From assembly GCA_006503535.1 (NCBI GenBank), contig QYRS01000010.1, positions 1 to 64,000 of the forward strand: DNA of 64,000 nt, read 5' to 3'. Below the pieces are notes generated by a model. The model was given only the letters and a program-made list of their open reading frames with translations. It searched no databases and was not told the origin of the DNA. Positions within the stretch are counted from its first letter, which is position 1. Each line of letters starts with the position of its first letter. The position numbers and the translations under genes were made by a program. This stretch comes from Arthrinium phaeospermum. Lineage: Eukaryota; Ascomycota; Sordariomycetes; Amphisphaeriales; Apiosporaceae. Below, one piece after another: positions 1-15,789 of the stretch.

Positions 1-540
1 TATTATAGCGCCTTAAAATCGAAATATTTCGTTAAATTTATTAATTATTAAAATAAAGTATTTCGATATCGTTAAAACCGTTAATAATTAATACTTCGAA
101 AGCCGAATAAAAAAATAGTTTTATATTTTATACTTTTTTTATTATTTAATAAAAAATAAAAATAAAAAAGAAATTGAAAAATAACGATTAATTCTTTCGT
201 AATTTCGATAATAGATATTACGTTTTTATAAAATTAAAAAAAAGCTATATAAATATAAAAAGAAAGTTATATTAATTTTTAATTATTATTTAAAAATTTA
301 TTATAACGAATAACGAAATAAATAATATCGAAACATTAATAAACGAAAAAAAAACGAAATTAACGAATAATTTTTTAATAATAAATATATTATTATCGAT
401 TTATTATTAATCGATTATATATAATTAATTAATTTATATATTTATTTAATTTAATTTATCGTATAAAAAATAATAAATTTTATATAAATTTTCTTTTTAA
501 TATAAATAATAAATTAACGTCCTTTATAGGATAAAGTTTT
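1..540 (+). repeat. Left arm of long inverted repeat
   Basis: Pairs in reverse complement with about 7780-8313. Base 1 pairs with about 8313, and the TTAACG at 514-519 pairs with CGTTAA at 7801-7806, with a net indel of about 6 bases between these anchors. Long blocks match and most differences are C/T or G/A transitions, as expected if RIP hit both arms. The inner limit near 540 is approximate because low-complexity AT sequence blurs it. Confidence 0.75.
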
Positions 541-3500
541 TTTATATAAATATATAAAATCGACGATTTTATTAAAAAAGTATATATTTTTTAAAAATCG
601 AAAAAATTAATAAAATTAATAAATAAAAAATAATTAAATTCTGTAATAATATAAATTATAAATAAATTAGTTTTTAATATTTCTTTAAAAATATTTTAAT
701 TAAATTATATAAACGCGATTATAATTATTTAAAAAAATTAATATTATAAGCCGTAATAATTTTATTCTTTTAATTAAATTCGAAAAAAGCAGGTTTAATA
801 AAAAATAAATTAAAATTTAATTAAAAATAATAAATTAAGAAACTTTTTATTTTATAAAAAAACTTTTTATAATAAATATATTTTATTTAAATTTTTAAAA
901 ATAATAATAATAATAATAATATAAATAAAGAGATTTTATTATTTAAATATATAAAAAAAATTAAATAATAAATTTATATAATAAAAGTTATAATTTTTTA
1001 AAAATAAATAAATAATAAAGGTAATATTAATAATTAATAAGTTAAAAGATTTTAAAAAAAAATAATTTATATTAATTTTAAAATAAATTTTAATATTAAA
1101 ATAAACTTTTATTTTCTAAATAAAAGGGATTTAATTATAATAAAATATAAATTACGTTTAAAAATAATAAAATTAATTTAAAAAAAAATTATTATAATTA
1201 AAAATAAATAAATTTAATAATATTTTATTAATAAAAATAAAATATAAAATATAAATCGTTATAACGAATTATTTTTATAAATAAAACGGTTTTTATATAA
1301 TAAATATAATAAATTATAATTAATAAAGTTATTATAAAGTTATTAAAAAAAGGAAAAAATAATTATAAATTTAATAAATAATTAATAATTATAACGTATA
1401 TTATAATTAAATACCTAAATTTAAAAGATCGATAATTATTAAATTAAACTTTTAATTATATATAAAATAAAACGATTTAAATAAATATAGCGCTTAATAA
1501 TTTTAAATACTTATATTTATTATATAAATAATTTAAAGTATTAATTATATATATTTATTTATATTTATTATTAATTATTAATAAAATAATATATTAATTT
1601 AAAAAAAAATTATTATTTTATTAATAAAATAAAATATTTTATTAATTATTTATAATATAAAAAATTATAATAGAATATTTATTATTTTTTTATATAATTT
1701 AAAAATTTAAGATTATATTAAGGTTTAAAATTTATCGATATTTATTTAATTTTTAAATTAAAAATTAATAAATATACTATTTATAAAAATATATATTAAT
1801 AATTAATTATTTAATAATTAATTAAATAATTTAAATTATTTTTATTAAATTTTTTAATAATTTAAAGAAATTAAAATAGTTTTAATATTAAAGAAATTAT
1901 TTTTAAGTTATTTAATAATTTTTATTTAAATTATTATTAATAAAACGATATTTTAACCTTTAAAAATAAAATAAAAATAATTAATTATAATATTTAAATA
2001 AATTTAATAAATTAAAGAATTATATTAATATAACCGGGTTTTTTTAATAATATATTTTTTAATATTTATAAAAAAATTATTTTTATAAAAAAAAGGATTT
2101 ATTAATTAAAAATAAAGCCTTAATTTATAATTTAATAAGTAAGTAATTAAATATAAAGGTATATTTTAAATTAAGGGTTTAAATATTTTTAAAAACGCCA
2201 TTTTTAACCTTATAATAAAAAATAGGGTTTTTTTTATATTATATTAAATTAATAAAAGTTAACGAAACGATTCGATTCGTAATTATAATTAATATATATC
2301 GATTAAATATTAATATTTATATAAGAGATTTATAAAAAATTAATTATATTATAATATTAAACTTAAACTTAAAATTTAATATATAATGTTTAAATTTAAA
2401 TTTAATTATTTAATTAATCGATTAAAAGCTTATTATTTATTAAAATTTTATTAATATATTATTTATATATTTATAATAAATTTAATATAGTTTTTTAATA
2501 TAGTTTTTAATTAATTAATAAGGTATTTACCTTTTTAAACCTGTATTATTTATAAAACTTATTTATTAAATCGATTTAACTTAATTAATCGAATTATATA
2601 ACAGCTCACTATAAAATAAAGTTTATTTATATTTAAATTAAATTAATAAATAAAAAAAAATTAAAATTAAAAAAAAAAAAAAAAAACATATTTAAAACGG
2701 TTATAAAAAAAAAAAGTAAATAATAATAATTTTAATTTAATAATTAATAAATAAGAAATTTTTAAAATATTTTAAATTTAATTAATTAAAATTTATATTT
2801 AATTTATTAAAATTCGAATAAAGTATTTATTAAGTTAATATTTTAAAAAATAAAGATATAAAGTATAATTTTTTATTTTTAAAAAAATAAAATAGTATAA
2901 TAATTAATATTAATAATATTCGATTATTATATAAATAAAATTTTAATAAAAGTTAAATTAAAATATTAAATAATTAAATTAAAAATTTTTAGTAATATAA
3001 ATTTATTATAAAAAACGAATTAAATATAATTTATATATTTAATTATTATTTAAATTAATTATAAATTAATAAAAAGGTTATTAAATAATTTTTATTAAAA
3101 TTTATAAATTTAATAAAGAATTTATAATTAATAATAATTTTTTCGTATTTATTAAAATATAAATTAAATATTAATATATACTTAAATAAATAAATATAAT
3201 TTTAAATACTTTTTTTAATTATTAACGTAATTATTTTTAATAACAAAACAATTATATATAATAAAAAAACTTTAATATTAAATAATATAATTAATAATTT
3301 TATATTTAGTTTTAATGGAAATAAAAATCGATAAAATATAAAAGGTTAAATTTATTATAAATTATAAAAACGACCGGAAATAAAAGCGGTTTATTAATAA
3401 AATATAGGATTAAAATTATTAAAAAATATTTTAAAAAGGAGGCCGACGAATAGGATTAAATAAGCTGGGTTTTTAATATTATTTAATCGATAAATTATTT

Positions 3501-6500
3501 TATCTAAGGAAAGTTTTAAATAAAAAAATTATATATATTAAAAAAATTAATTAATTTTTAATAAAAGTTTATAATATAAAATATTATTTTAATATAAAAT
3601 GCATATTATATAAATTTAAAAGATTTATTATTAAAAAATTAAAGCGATTAATTTTAATTTATTTCGAATATTACTTAAAATATTAAAATAATTAAAGAAA
3701 TAATAGGAAGAAAATAAACTTTTTATAATTAATAAAATAATTAAAATAATTATTTAAAAGTATTATATAAGATTTTATTATAGTATTATTTTAAATTTTA
3801 ATAAAGAATATATTTTAATAAATAGTCGAATTTTAATTTATTAATTTTATTTTAATAATTATTTATTAATTATTTAAAAAACGGATTTTAATTTTTAATA
3901 ATATTAAATATATAATTAAAATATAAGTTAATTTAATTATTATATAATTATATTAACGAATTAAAATATTTTAAAAAAAGTAATATTAAATTATAACCTG
4001 AAATTTATTTTAATATTTTAAAAAACGTTATAAATAAAATTAGGTATTAAATTAACGATAATATAAATAATATAAATAAACGGATAAATAAAATAAGAGA
4101 ATAAATTTTAAAAAATATAACGGTTTATTTTTATATTATAACGTTAAATATTTTATAAATAAAAATTATATTAATATTATAATTTAATTTAATAATTCCT
4201 TTTTAATCGTATTAAGAAGAAGTTTTAATAAAGTTATTTTTAAATTTAAATCGAAAAGGATTTTATCGATAATAGAAATTTTAACGAAATAATTCGATTA
4301 TATATAATAAAAAAGATATATTAATAAAAAACGAAGTTAATAAAATTTTATAATTAATACGATAAAAAGTAAATATAATAAAGGCGTTAATATTATTATT
4401 TTAATATTAAAAACGAGATTTATTTTGTTTTTATAAAGTTATAAATTATTAAAAATAAATCTTTAAAATAATTATAATAAAAAATTAATCCGTTTATAAT
4501 AATTAAATAAATAAAAGATTTCGTTATAAATTTAATTTTTATATTTATAAAAAATTTAAATAATTTCGATAATTTACTTTTATTTTATATTATAAAAAAG
4601 CGACCTATTTAATTAAATAAAGTTTTTTTTAATTAAAATTAATTAAAAGTAATAATAAAACTTAATATTTATTTAAAATTAAGAAATTAATAAATCGATA
4701 TATAATAAAATAACCGGTAATTTAAAATTAAAATATTTTATTTATTAAAAAAGTTATAATTTAATATTTAATTAATAAATTTATAAGAAATTTTAATAAA
4801 AAATATATTAAATATAATAAAAGTTATAATAAATTAAATAAATTATCCTTAAATAAACTTTAAAAAAAACGTATATAAAAGTTAATAAATAAAAAAGTTA
4901 AAATAAATAACGATTTCGATATTATAATATTAATGTTATAATTTAATAAAAAAGTAAACTAAAAAAGATTAATAATTTATAATAAATAAAATAAATTTTT
5001 TTAAATAAAATATATAATTTTATATATATTAATTAAAACTTTATAATATTTAATCGATATAAATTTTTATAATAAATAAAATTAAGGTATTTATTATTAA
5101 AATAAACGAATAATTTTTAATTATATAAATAAGAAATAAACCTTTAAAGAATAAAATTTTTTATTTTTATTATTAATTATACTTTAATTTAAAATAATTA
5201 AATAAATAATAAATATTTTTAATAAAATAAATAATTATTTTAATATTATTTTATTATTAATTAAAGAAAAATAGTTATAATAAATTTTTAATTAAAGCGA
5301 TAAGAAAATAAAATAATATATAATAATTATTATTAATAAATTTAATTAATATTTTTTAATCGCGCTTTTTTATTTATATTACTTTTATTATATATATCTT
5401 TTTAAAACTTATTTATATAAAACTTAATAAAATAAATAATAATTATATATTAAATTTAAACGTAATAATTTAATATTATAACCTCTTTATAAATACGAAA
5501 TAATATTATATAATAAACCCGCGATTTAAATATAGCGATTAAATAAGCGTTATTAATAAGTTAAATTATAAAAATTATATAAAATAATTAAAAATAAAAT
5601 AATTTATATCGTATTTAAATATTATTAATTAATAATTATATTAAATAATTAAAAAGTTTATATTATAAAAAAATTAATAAATTTTAAATAAATATAAACT
5701 CGGTATTTATTAAAATTAAATCCTTTAATTATAATAAAATATATTTAATTTATTTTAATAATTATTATTAATAATATAACGTTTTATAAAAATATTAAAA
5801 CTTAAATTATAAATATTTTTAATATTAAAATTTTAATAAAAATAATAAATAAGAATTAATAAAAATTTAAAATAAACTTTTAATATAATAAGAATATCGA
5901 TATTATTATATAAATAAAAATTAAAAGTAATTTTAATATTATATTTTAAAAAATATATAATTTAAAATTAAATTAATAATAAAAAAGTTATTATTATATT
6001 ATAATAAGTTTTATTTTAATTTAATTAATTTTTAATAATAAAGTTTTTTAAATCGTTTATAAATAATTATAAGAAATAATTAAAAAAGGTAAAGCGATTA
6101 AATAATTTAATATAAGTTTAATATTATAATTTTTTTTAATAATTAATTTAAAAGTATTATAAATTAATAACGATATAAATAAAGGTTTTAAAATATTATT
6201 TATAATTATTAAAAACGTTTTAATAAAAGTGCGATTTAAATAAATCGTTAAAAAATTAATAAAATAAAAAATCTTTTAATTTTAATAAACATAATATTAA
6301 TATTAATATTATATATTAAATAATAATAAGGAATTAATTAAACGTATTTTTATCTTATATACCGATAAAAATATTAATAAAAATATTTAATAAAAAAAAT
6401 AAATTTTATAAATAATAACTCGTTTAAATATTATTTTTAAATTACGTAAATAACCGCGTAAAAATATAAATAAATAAGAGTTAAAACCTTACGAGTTTAA

Positions 6501-7779
6501 AAATAAACCTTAAAGCGACCTTTTTATTATTTTAAATAAATTAAAAACAACCGATTTTATATTTAATAATTAAAAAATAATACTTTGTTTAAATATAAAT
6601 AATATAAAAAATAATACTATATTTTATAATAATTAAATAAGAATTAAACGAGGATAATAAATTTAAAAAATTAATATAAAATATAAAATCTATTATTAAT
6701 AAATAAATTTAAACGGTTTTTAAATTAAGTATTATAAATTTAAATAACTTAATAATAACGATTAATAATTAATAAAATTATATTATTAATATCGAAATTA
6801 ATATTAATAAATTAAAAATTAATAAAGTTATTTAATAAATAAATATTAATAATTTAAAAATTAAAGATTTTTTATAAATTATAATAAATAATTTATAAAT
6901 TAATATAATAAATTTAATAAAGAGAATAATTATTATTAAAAAACGAATAAAAATAATATAAATAATATAAATAAATAATATTAAGGATAACTTTAACAAA
7001 TTAACGCTAAAAAATACACCTTTACCGGTATTAAAAAACTTTATTAAAATAAATAAAAAACGAATAATTAATTTAAAAAAGGTTTTAACCTATATAAAAT
7101 TCCTTCTCGTTTAAAAAAAATTAAACGAATTATATAAAATATATAATTTTTATAAAATAAAGATTTTTTTTATTAATTAAAAAAAAGTAATTTAATTAAT
7201 TAATTAATAAAAAAAAAGGGAATAGTTATAATATTTAAATAATTTATTTTCGTTTTAAATAAAGGTATATAAAATCGATTTTTTTTTCTCCTTATAAAAT
7301 TATATAATAATAATATTAAGAATTATATAAATAAACGGTTTTTATTTAAAAAAGGGGGAAATATAAAGTTTTTTATATAATAAATTAAACTAATTAAATA
7401 AATTAGCTTTTTTTATTCTATTAAATAAAGTAATTTATCTTTATTTTTTTTATTTATTTATACTTAAGCTTTATAAATTATAACTTATTTAAAAAAATAT
7501 TATAAATTTATTTTTTAAATAAATTTAAACTTTAAATTATATTTAAAAAAATTAACCTTTTAATATAAAATAATTATTTTTAATAATTATTATATTTATT
7601 TTATTATATTAAATATTTAATATTAATATTTTAAAAAAAGTTTATTTATATAATATTATTATTATAATAAATTAAAATAAAATAAAATAATATATTAAAT
7701 TAATATAAATTAAATTAATAAATATTAATTTATTTATAAATAATAAATATAATAAATATAATAATAAATTTAATATTTA

Positions 7780-8313
7780 AAAATTTTATTTTATAAAAAA
7801 CGTTAATTTATTTATATTAAAAAAGAATTTATATAAAATTTATTATTTTTATATAATAAATTAAATTAAATAAATATATAAATTAATTAATTATTAATAA
7901 TAATTAATAATAAATTAATAATAATATATTTATTAAAAAATTATTTATTAATTTCGATTTTTTTATTTTTTATTTATTAACGTTTTAATATTATTTATTT
8001 CGTTATTTATTATAATAAATTTTTAAATAGTAATTAATAATTAACGCGGCTTTTTTTTATATTTATATAATTTTTTTAACTTTATAAAAATATAATATTT
8101 ATTATTAAAATCGCGAAAAAATCGATTATTTTTTCCGATTTTTTTTTCGTTTTATTTTTTATTAAACGATAAAAAGAAATATAAATATAAAAGTATTTTT
8201 TATTTCGATTCTCGAAATATCGTATTATCGATAATTTTAATAATATCGAGGTATTTTAATTTTAACGAGTTAATAAATTTAATAAAATATTTCGATTTTA
8301 AAACGTTATAACG
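7780..8313 (-). repeat. Right arm of long inverted repeat
   Basis: Reverse complement of 1-540. The outermost matching block is at 8293-8313 (CGATTTTA followed by a CGTTATA-like stretch). The match stops after that, so the outer end of the element on this side is about 8313. Confidence 0.75.
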
Positions 8314-9484
8314 TATAATTAATAAAATAATTTTCTTAAAATTATTAAAAACGCTTTTTATAAATATATAATATAATTATTATAATATAATATTTATTAT
8401 AATATATATAAATATTAAAATTTAAGTAATTATATATATTTAATAATATATAAAAAATTAAAATAATAAATAATAATATATATATATATACAATAAAAAA
8501 AAAAAAATTATAAATTTTAAAAAATATTTATTATAAAAATTTATATTATTTTTAAAAGTTTTTTTTAAAAATTTATATAAAATCGATATTTATATATTAA
8601 TTTTAAAAACTTTATTATTTAATATAAATAATTTCTAATAATTTTAAACTTATATAATATAAATAAATAATTTTTTTTAATAATTAAATATAATATTATC
8701 TCGAACTTTAAATTTATTTTAAACTTTATTATAAAAAATAATAAATAATTATAATCGAAAGTTATAAAAAAAATAATTTAATATTATTATTATTATTATT
8801 AAAAGTTTAATTTTTTTAATTTTATTATTTAAAATACTTATTTATTTTAATATAAAATTATTATTAATTTATATTATTATTTATTTTTTATATTTATATT
8901 AATTATATATATATATATTAAAAAAAATTTTTTAAATAAATATTTAAAAATTAAAAAATATTTTAAATAAATTAAAAAAGTAATTAAAAATATTAATATT
9001 ATAAAAATAAAATTAATATAAATCTTATTTTAAAAAATATTTATATATATATAAATATAATTATATTATAAATTAAATTTAAATAATTAAAAAATTATTA
9101 AAAAAAAACTTTTATTAAAAATAATAATATAAAAATTATAAATAAAATAAATATATATATAATATTTAAATAAAAATATAATAAATTTTATAAATATTAA
9201 AAAATAAAATAAATATTTATATAAATATTTATATTTTTAATTTTTAAATATAATCGAAATTAATTAAAAATAATTAAAAAAAATTTATTATTATATTTAA
9301 TAGATTTTAATAAAAAAATTTATTTAAATTAAATAAATAATAAAAAAAAATTTAATATTAAGTTTAATTAAATAAATAATTTTTTAAAGTAAAAATAATT
9401 TATTTTTTAAATTTATTTTATTTATTAATTAATTAATATTTCTTTTCTTTTTTTATCTTTTTATATATATAAAATATATTAATT
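8314..9484. other. Extremely AT-rich spacer with no recognisable content
   Basis: This stretch between the two degenerate elements is even poorer in G and C than its surroundings and has few CpG. It holds AT microsatellites such as the run around 8485-8500. I see no gene, no paired repeat and no transposon end in it. Confidence 0.7.
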
Positions 9485-9704
9485 TATTATTATAATATAT
9501 TAAAACTTAGGTTTAAATTATTTTATAAATTAAAGTGGGGTTAAATCGATTAAAAAAAGGCTTAAACTTTAACCGATTTTCCCCTACTTTTTTAAATAAT
9601 ATTTAATTAAAAAAAAATTTCTTTTTCTTTTCTTTATTTTTTTAATTCTTTATAATATAATAATTATTTATAGCTTTAATTCTTAAATTATTTATATTAT
9701 ATTA
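9485..9704 (+). repeat. 5' LTR of the gypsy-type element
   Basis: Aligns over its whole length with 15790-16016. Shared landmarks are the block around TTAAAG and GGTTAAAT, the CGATTTTCCC block, and the stretch from TTCTTTATAATATAATAATT to TTATATTATA. The differences are largely G/A or C/T transitions plus small indels. The left boundary is uncertain by a few bases. Confidence 0.85.
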
Positions 9705-12700
9705 AAAAAAATCGCTTAATTATTTAAAAAGGTTTTAATAATATTTTATATAAAAACTTTAAAACTTTAAAAATAATTTAATTAAATAAAATAATAAATA
9801 AAATACTTTTAATTTAATTAAATATAACGCGTGCGTTAAAGCGGCGTATAAATTTATTATATTCGATTTAAATAATATTAATTTAAATTTATTAATTTAT
9901 AAAAAAAAATTCGCGATTTATTATTTAATCGATATATTTTAATATTTTATTAAAATATAAACCTATTAAACTTTAATAATTAAAGCGCTATTGTTAAATA
10001 TAATAATGATAACTTTTTAATCGATATAATTATAAATAATAAAAAAGAATTTAAGGTTAAAATTACTTACTAATTATATTATAATAAACTTAAAAAAAAT
10101 TCTTAATATTTTATTTCCTCGAAAATCTTTTCGATATTATAAATAATAATATAAAAAAAATTAATTAATTAATTACCTTTTATAACCTTTATATCGTAAC
10201 TTTATTATACCCTTTATTTTTTTAATAAAAAAAATAAAGTTTAATAATTTAATTAAAATAATTTTATTAAAAAAAAAGAAATTTATTATTTTATTTATTA
10301 ATAATCTTATTATTTTATAAAATAAATTTAAATTATAAACCCTATTTATAATATTTTTATAAAGATTAAAATTTAAACTTATTAAAATTATTAAAAATTT
10401 AAATATTAATTTAAAAAAAATATTATATAAACGAAGTTTTTTAACGAAAAAATTTTAATAAATTAAAATAATAATTAAAATAACGATAACGTTAATAATA
10501 AATTACTCATTTTAATAAAAAAAAAAACCTCTTAAATATAATTTAAAAACGAAATAAAAAAATTTAAATATTAAACTAATATATTATTAACCTTTTATTA
10601 AAAATATAAAAAGTTTCCGCTTAAATAAAAGAAATAATATAAACGGGCGTAACTAGAATTATTATTAAAAGTTTTAAATAAAATATTAAAATAATTAACT
10701 TTCTTATATTTATAAATAAAAAAAACTTTAAAATTAAATTTAATTATTAATTTATAATATTAAAAAATAAATTAAAATCTAATATTATTATTTTATTAAT
10801 AAAAACAAACGTATTTATATTAATTATATTAATAATAAAATTATTAAAACTTTTTATTTTTTTATTATTAATAAATAAAACGCTTTATAATTAATATTTA
10901 ATAAATCTTTTAATTATTTATATAAATAATATTATAATTTTAATATTTATAAAAAAATTTATAAATCTTTTTAAAATTTTATTATAAAACCTAATAATAA
11001 TTTTTAAATTTTCCGATTCGAATTTATTAAATTTATTAATTATATTCGAATTTTAAAAATCGATTATAAACATAGATTAAACAATAAATTATTTATTTAT
11101 TTAAACGAAAAAATTATAATCGATTATTATAATAATAATATTCTTTTTAATAAATTCTATTTAATTATTTTAAAATATAATTATTAAAAAATTAGAATTA
11201 TATTTAACGTAATAAAAATAAAAAAAAAATAAAAATAAATTTATAATAAATTCTTTAATTAAATAAATACTTTTAAAAATAACGATAAAGGTAAATTGTT
11301 TTTAAATAAAAAAAATATCTCTATTATTAATATCGCTTAATGTATTCTTATTAACGAAATAAAAAAACTTTTAAAAAAAAGCGTTTATTTTATTTATAAA
11401 AAAATAAATTATTTATTATAATTACCTCGATAAAATAATTATTAATAAATAATATACCGGTTAAATTAATAAATTAATAATATAAATAAATTATTCAATT
11501 AATAATTTTATTTTATTTAATTTAACCCGATTAAATTTTTTTTTAATAATTTAAAAAATTAAATACTTTAAAAAACTTCGATTCTTTCTTAAAAATATTA
11601 TCGAAATTAAACGCGTAAAATATACCTTTTAATTTTTTATAAACTTACCTTAAAAAAAATCCTTTAACCTTCATTTATATTATAATAAATAATAAATTAT
11701 TAATTATTATTATTAATATTTATTAATATAAAAATAAATAAAAAGCTTTTATAAATAAAAAGTTCGTTTATAAAATAATTAAATAATTAAACCTAAAATC
11801 AATAATTAAATTTTACTTAAAATTAATCGGTAAATATAATAATAAATCTTTTTAAATAATAAATATTATCTTTTTTTTAAACTTTAAAATATAAAGTTAT
11901 AAAATCCTTATTATTCCTTTTTTTATAATAAATATAAAATATAAATTAATTATCGAATAAAAATAATTCGAAAAATACAATATTATAATTAATTATTGAA
12001 AAAAAAAATATTTTCCTTAAAAATTAATACATATAAATTAAAAATATTAACGTTAATAAAATTAAAAACTTTATTTAAAAACTTAAATATAATAAAAACG
12101 TCGTTTAAAAAAATAAATAAATAATTATCGAAAATAAAAAATAAGTTAATAAAATAAAAGCGGTTTAGTTTTAAAGTAAATACCGGTTTTTATTATAAAA
12201 AATAAATTAAAATAATTAAAAATAAAAAAAATGCCGGCCTTTAACGGTTTTTAATTTAAAAAACCATTATCGATATTTCGAATTATAATAAAAATAATAA
12301 AATAACGAATTAAATAACTCTATTAAAATTAAAAAAGAAAATAAACTAAATTATTTAAAATATATTATCTTTAAATCGCTTTCGAAATAATTTATAAAAA
12401 ATAACAAATTAATAAAAATAAATAAATAATTAAATAATCTATTACTATTTTATTTAATTAAAAAACTATTTTTAAAAAAGATTTATTAAAAGAAAAAATA
12501 TAAGTTAATATAAAACGATATCGGTTAATATAAACTTAAACCTATCGAGATTTAAACTTTAAACTTAAAAAAATTCTTTAGCAATATCGGATTTATAAAT
12601 AATAAAATTATATACCTTAATAATATTAAAAAAAATAATAAAATTAAAAAATAATAATAAAAAATTCTTTCTAAATAATAAAAAAACTTTATAATAAAAA

Positions 12701-12949
12701 GTTATAAAAATAATACCTTTTTAATATTATAACTTTTATAATATTATAACCCTTTTTAAAAAAAATATAAACAATTATTGTATTAAATTAAAAAAAAAAA
12801 GTTTTAATAATTTAAATTTTAACTTTTTATATAAAATATCTTTTAAAAAATTTAAAATATATAAGGAATATATAACGATAATATTTAAAAAAGGTTTTAT
12901 TATTAATAATATAACATTATAAACGGCCCTTATATTATTTATATTAAAA

Positions 12950-13710
12950 ATTAACGAAGAATTTCGATTTTATATTAATTATTAAAAATTAAATAAAATT
13001 ATTAAAAAAATATTATAAAAATTATAAAAAGTTAAATTTTAAATCGATATTAAAAAATATAAATTCTATTATTAAAATAAAATACCTAAGTTTTATTATT
13101 AATATAAATAAAATAAAGGTCGATTTTAAAAAAATTAAAATTATTAAAAAATAAAACGTTTTTAATAATAAAAAACCGTTTAATTCTTTTTAAATTTTAT
13201 AATTATTATAATATTTTATATAAATATAATTAAATCGCGAAATTATTAATAAACTTTATAAAAAAAAAACTTATTTTTATATAAAACGACAAATATTAAA
13301 AAACTTTTAAAACATTAAAGAAAACTTTATTAAAAGTATCGATTTTTATTTATTTCTATTACGACTATAAAATTAAAATCGAAATCGATACTTTAAATAA
13401 AATTTTAATCGGCGTTTTATTTTAATATAACAGCTTTAATAACGATTAATATTTAATATATTTTATTCTAAAATAATATAAAAAATAAAATATAATTACT
13501 TTATTTAAAATAAAAAAATATTAATAATAATACAAGCTTTAAAATATTAACGATTAAAATTAATAAAATTATAAAAATCTTAATCGTTTTTAATCGTTAT
13601 CGATTATAAAATACTTTAATATTTTAATATTAAAAAATTATTAAATATTAAATAAACTAAATAAATTAATATTCTTTCTTAATATAATTTTATAATTATT
13701 TATAAATTAA
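12950..13710 (+). pseudogene. Degenerate reverse transcriptase/RNase H region of the gypsy-type element
   Basis: Read in frame through stops, the segment near 12,955-13,000 gives EFRFYINY*KLN, resembling the conserved start of gypsy reverse transcriptase where the family has a [V/I]DYRxLN motif. Near 13,360-13,400 it gives YDYKIKIEIDT, followed by ILIGVL, matching the RNase H start (ETDAS...GGVLSQ in the family). Further on, NYFI*NKK, ALKY*R and VIDYKIL*YF follow in the expected family order. Stops fall where Gln or Trp codons would become stops under C-to-T or G-to-A change. The assignment rests on eye matching, not on a search. Confidence 0.75.
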
Positions 13711-15780
13711 AGGGAAAAAACGTATTTATAAATATATTATTATAAAAAACGGGTAATTTTAAAATATAAAAAAATAAAAAAAATACTTAATAAATTATAA
13801 CTTTATTTAAACCTATTATATTAAATAATATTTAAGTTTTAAAAAAAAATATTATTTAATTAAAATTATAAAAAAAAAAAATTTAATTATATTTAATAAA
13901 AAAACCTCTCGAATATTTAAGGTTTAAATTAATTAATATTATTTTATATAAAAATATAACGAATTTTAATTTAAAAATATATTAATAAAAAACTCGAAAT
14001 AACGAAATATAAAAATAAATAATTAATAAAAAATTCCTATTATTTTAAAGCCGTTTTATAATATTTAATAAAAATAACTTTTAAACTTATATAATAAATA
14101 AGATTTATTTTAATATTTTAATCGCTTATTTAAAACGAAAAAAAAAATTAATATATATAAAATATTAATAATTTAAATTTAATAAAAATTATAATACTTT
14201 TATAATTAATTATATAAAATATCGCTTTAATAAAATATTATATAATAAACCCTTTAATTTATTTTATTTTTTATTAATCCTTTTTTAATTATAAAACGCT
14301 ATTATAATTAACTTTAAAATAATATTAAAAAATAAAAAAAGAAATAATAATATTATATAATCGTTAATAAATTAAAAAAAAATATATACAATATTATTTA
14401 TTAAATAATAATAATTACGATTAAAATAATTAAACTTTATTATAAAAAATTATATTAAATTTATAATTATCCTTTAATAATAACTTTAAATAAAAATCTA
14501 TAATTTATTTTTAACTTTATAAATAAAATATTTAAAATTTTTAATATTAAATAAAAATTATTATTCGTTAAATATTTCTAAATTATTAAATAAATAGAAA
14601 TAATAATTTAATATTTAAAATAAAAACTTTATTTATTTATTAATTATTTTTAAAATAATTAAAACGAAATATTAACTATTATAAATATAGCTTAAATAAC
14701 CTTATTTTAAAATTCGATTAAATACTTCCTTTATAAAATAAAAATAAAATTTTTATAAAATCGATATAAAAAAAAAAAAAATTAAAAATTTAAACGATTT
14801 TAAATAATAAAAAAAGTTTAATTGTATTAATATTTAAAATTAAATAAAATAAGTTATAAAATATTACGAAATAATTCGAAAAAATATAATAAAAATTTAA
14901 TAAAAAATATATAATTAAAAAAATAAATATCGGCGTTAATTAAACTTTAATATTAATAATTAAGTATTTATTATTAAAAAAATATAATTAATTACTTATT
15001 TAATAAATAAATTTAATTACCCTTTAATGTAATAATATTACGAAATTAAATATAAAATAAATTACTTTTATTTTTAAAAATCCTTAAAAATTAAAAAAAA
15101 TTTAAAATTTTTTATTATTAATAAATTACGAAAATATTTTAATAACCTATTACTTAAATAAATATTAATTAACCTCGAAAAAGAAATAATTAAACTTAAA
15201 AAAGAAAAGGAATAAAAGGTATATTATATAATAAATTTTAAAATATATTATCGAAAGTTTTAATATTAAATTAAATAAAAAGGATAAAATTTAAACCTAA
15301 TTTAATACTTTATTAAGAATTTTAAAAATACAGTTAAAAAAAATTTAAATAAATATTATTATAAGGAAAACTTTAAAGCTTTTAACCTTTTAATATAATT
15401 AAAATGTTAAATATAAACGATAAAAAATAAAATATTTAATAAACTTTATAAAAATAATAATAAATTAATAAACCTTAAAAAATAAATAATATAAAAAAAA
15501 GGTTAATATAAATAATAATTAATAAAATAATTATCGTTTATTAATAAAAAAAAGGGAAATTAAACGCTTAAATAAAAAACTTAATTATAAAAAATTTATT
15601 AACCTATTATATTATATATAATAACTTAATTTAATAATTAAAAAAATTAAAAGCTCTTAACATTATAATAAACTAAATTATAATTAAAAATACCCTTTTT
15701 TATTTAAAAATTACGAATTTAAATACGGTTATAATTATTACTTTTTATTATTTTTAATATTTTAAAACGAATTATTTTAA

Positions 15781-15789
15781 TAAAGGGGG
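15781..15789 (+). other. Polypurine tract next to the 3' LTR
   Basis: The sequence TAAAGGGGG abuts the first base of the right LTR. LTR retroelements use such a purine run to prime plus-strand DNA synthesis, so it marks the internal/LTR junction and the transcription direction. A run of five Gs stands out in an island with very little G. Confidence 0.75.

Larger units (their letters stand above)
1..8313. mobile_element. Putative large element bounded by long inverted repeats, RIP-degraded
   Basis: The first 540 or so bases are the reverse complement of about 7780-8313, so the 7.2 kb between them is framed by long inverted repeats. The match reaches base 1, so the left end may continue beyond the window. 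The interior is RIP-mutated beyond recognition: I tried reading frames at several places and found no motif I trust. It could be a DNA transposon with long terminal inverted repeats (Mutator-like elements are one such class), two copies of one repeat in opposite orientation, or a nested composite. No target-site duplication can be tested because the left flank is missing. Confidence 0.55.
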
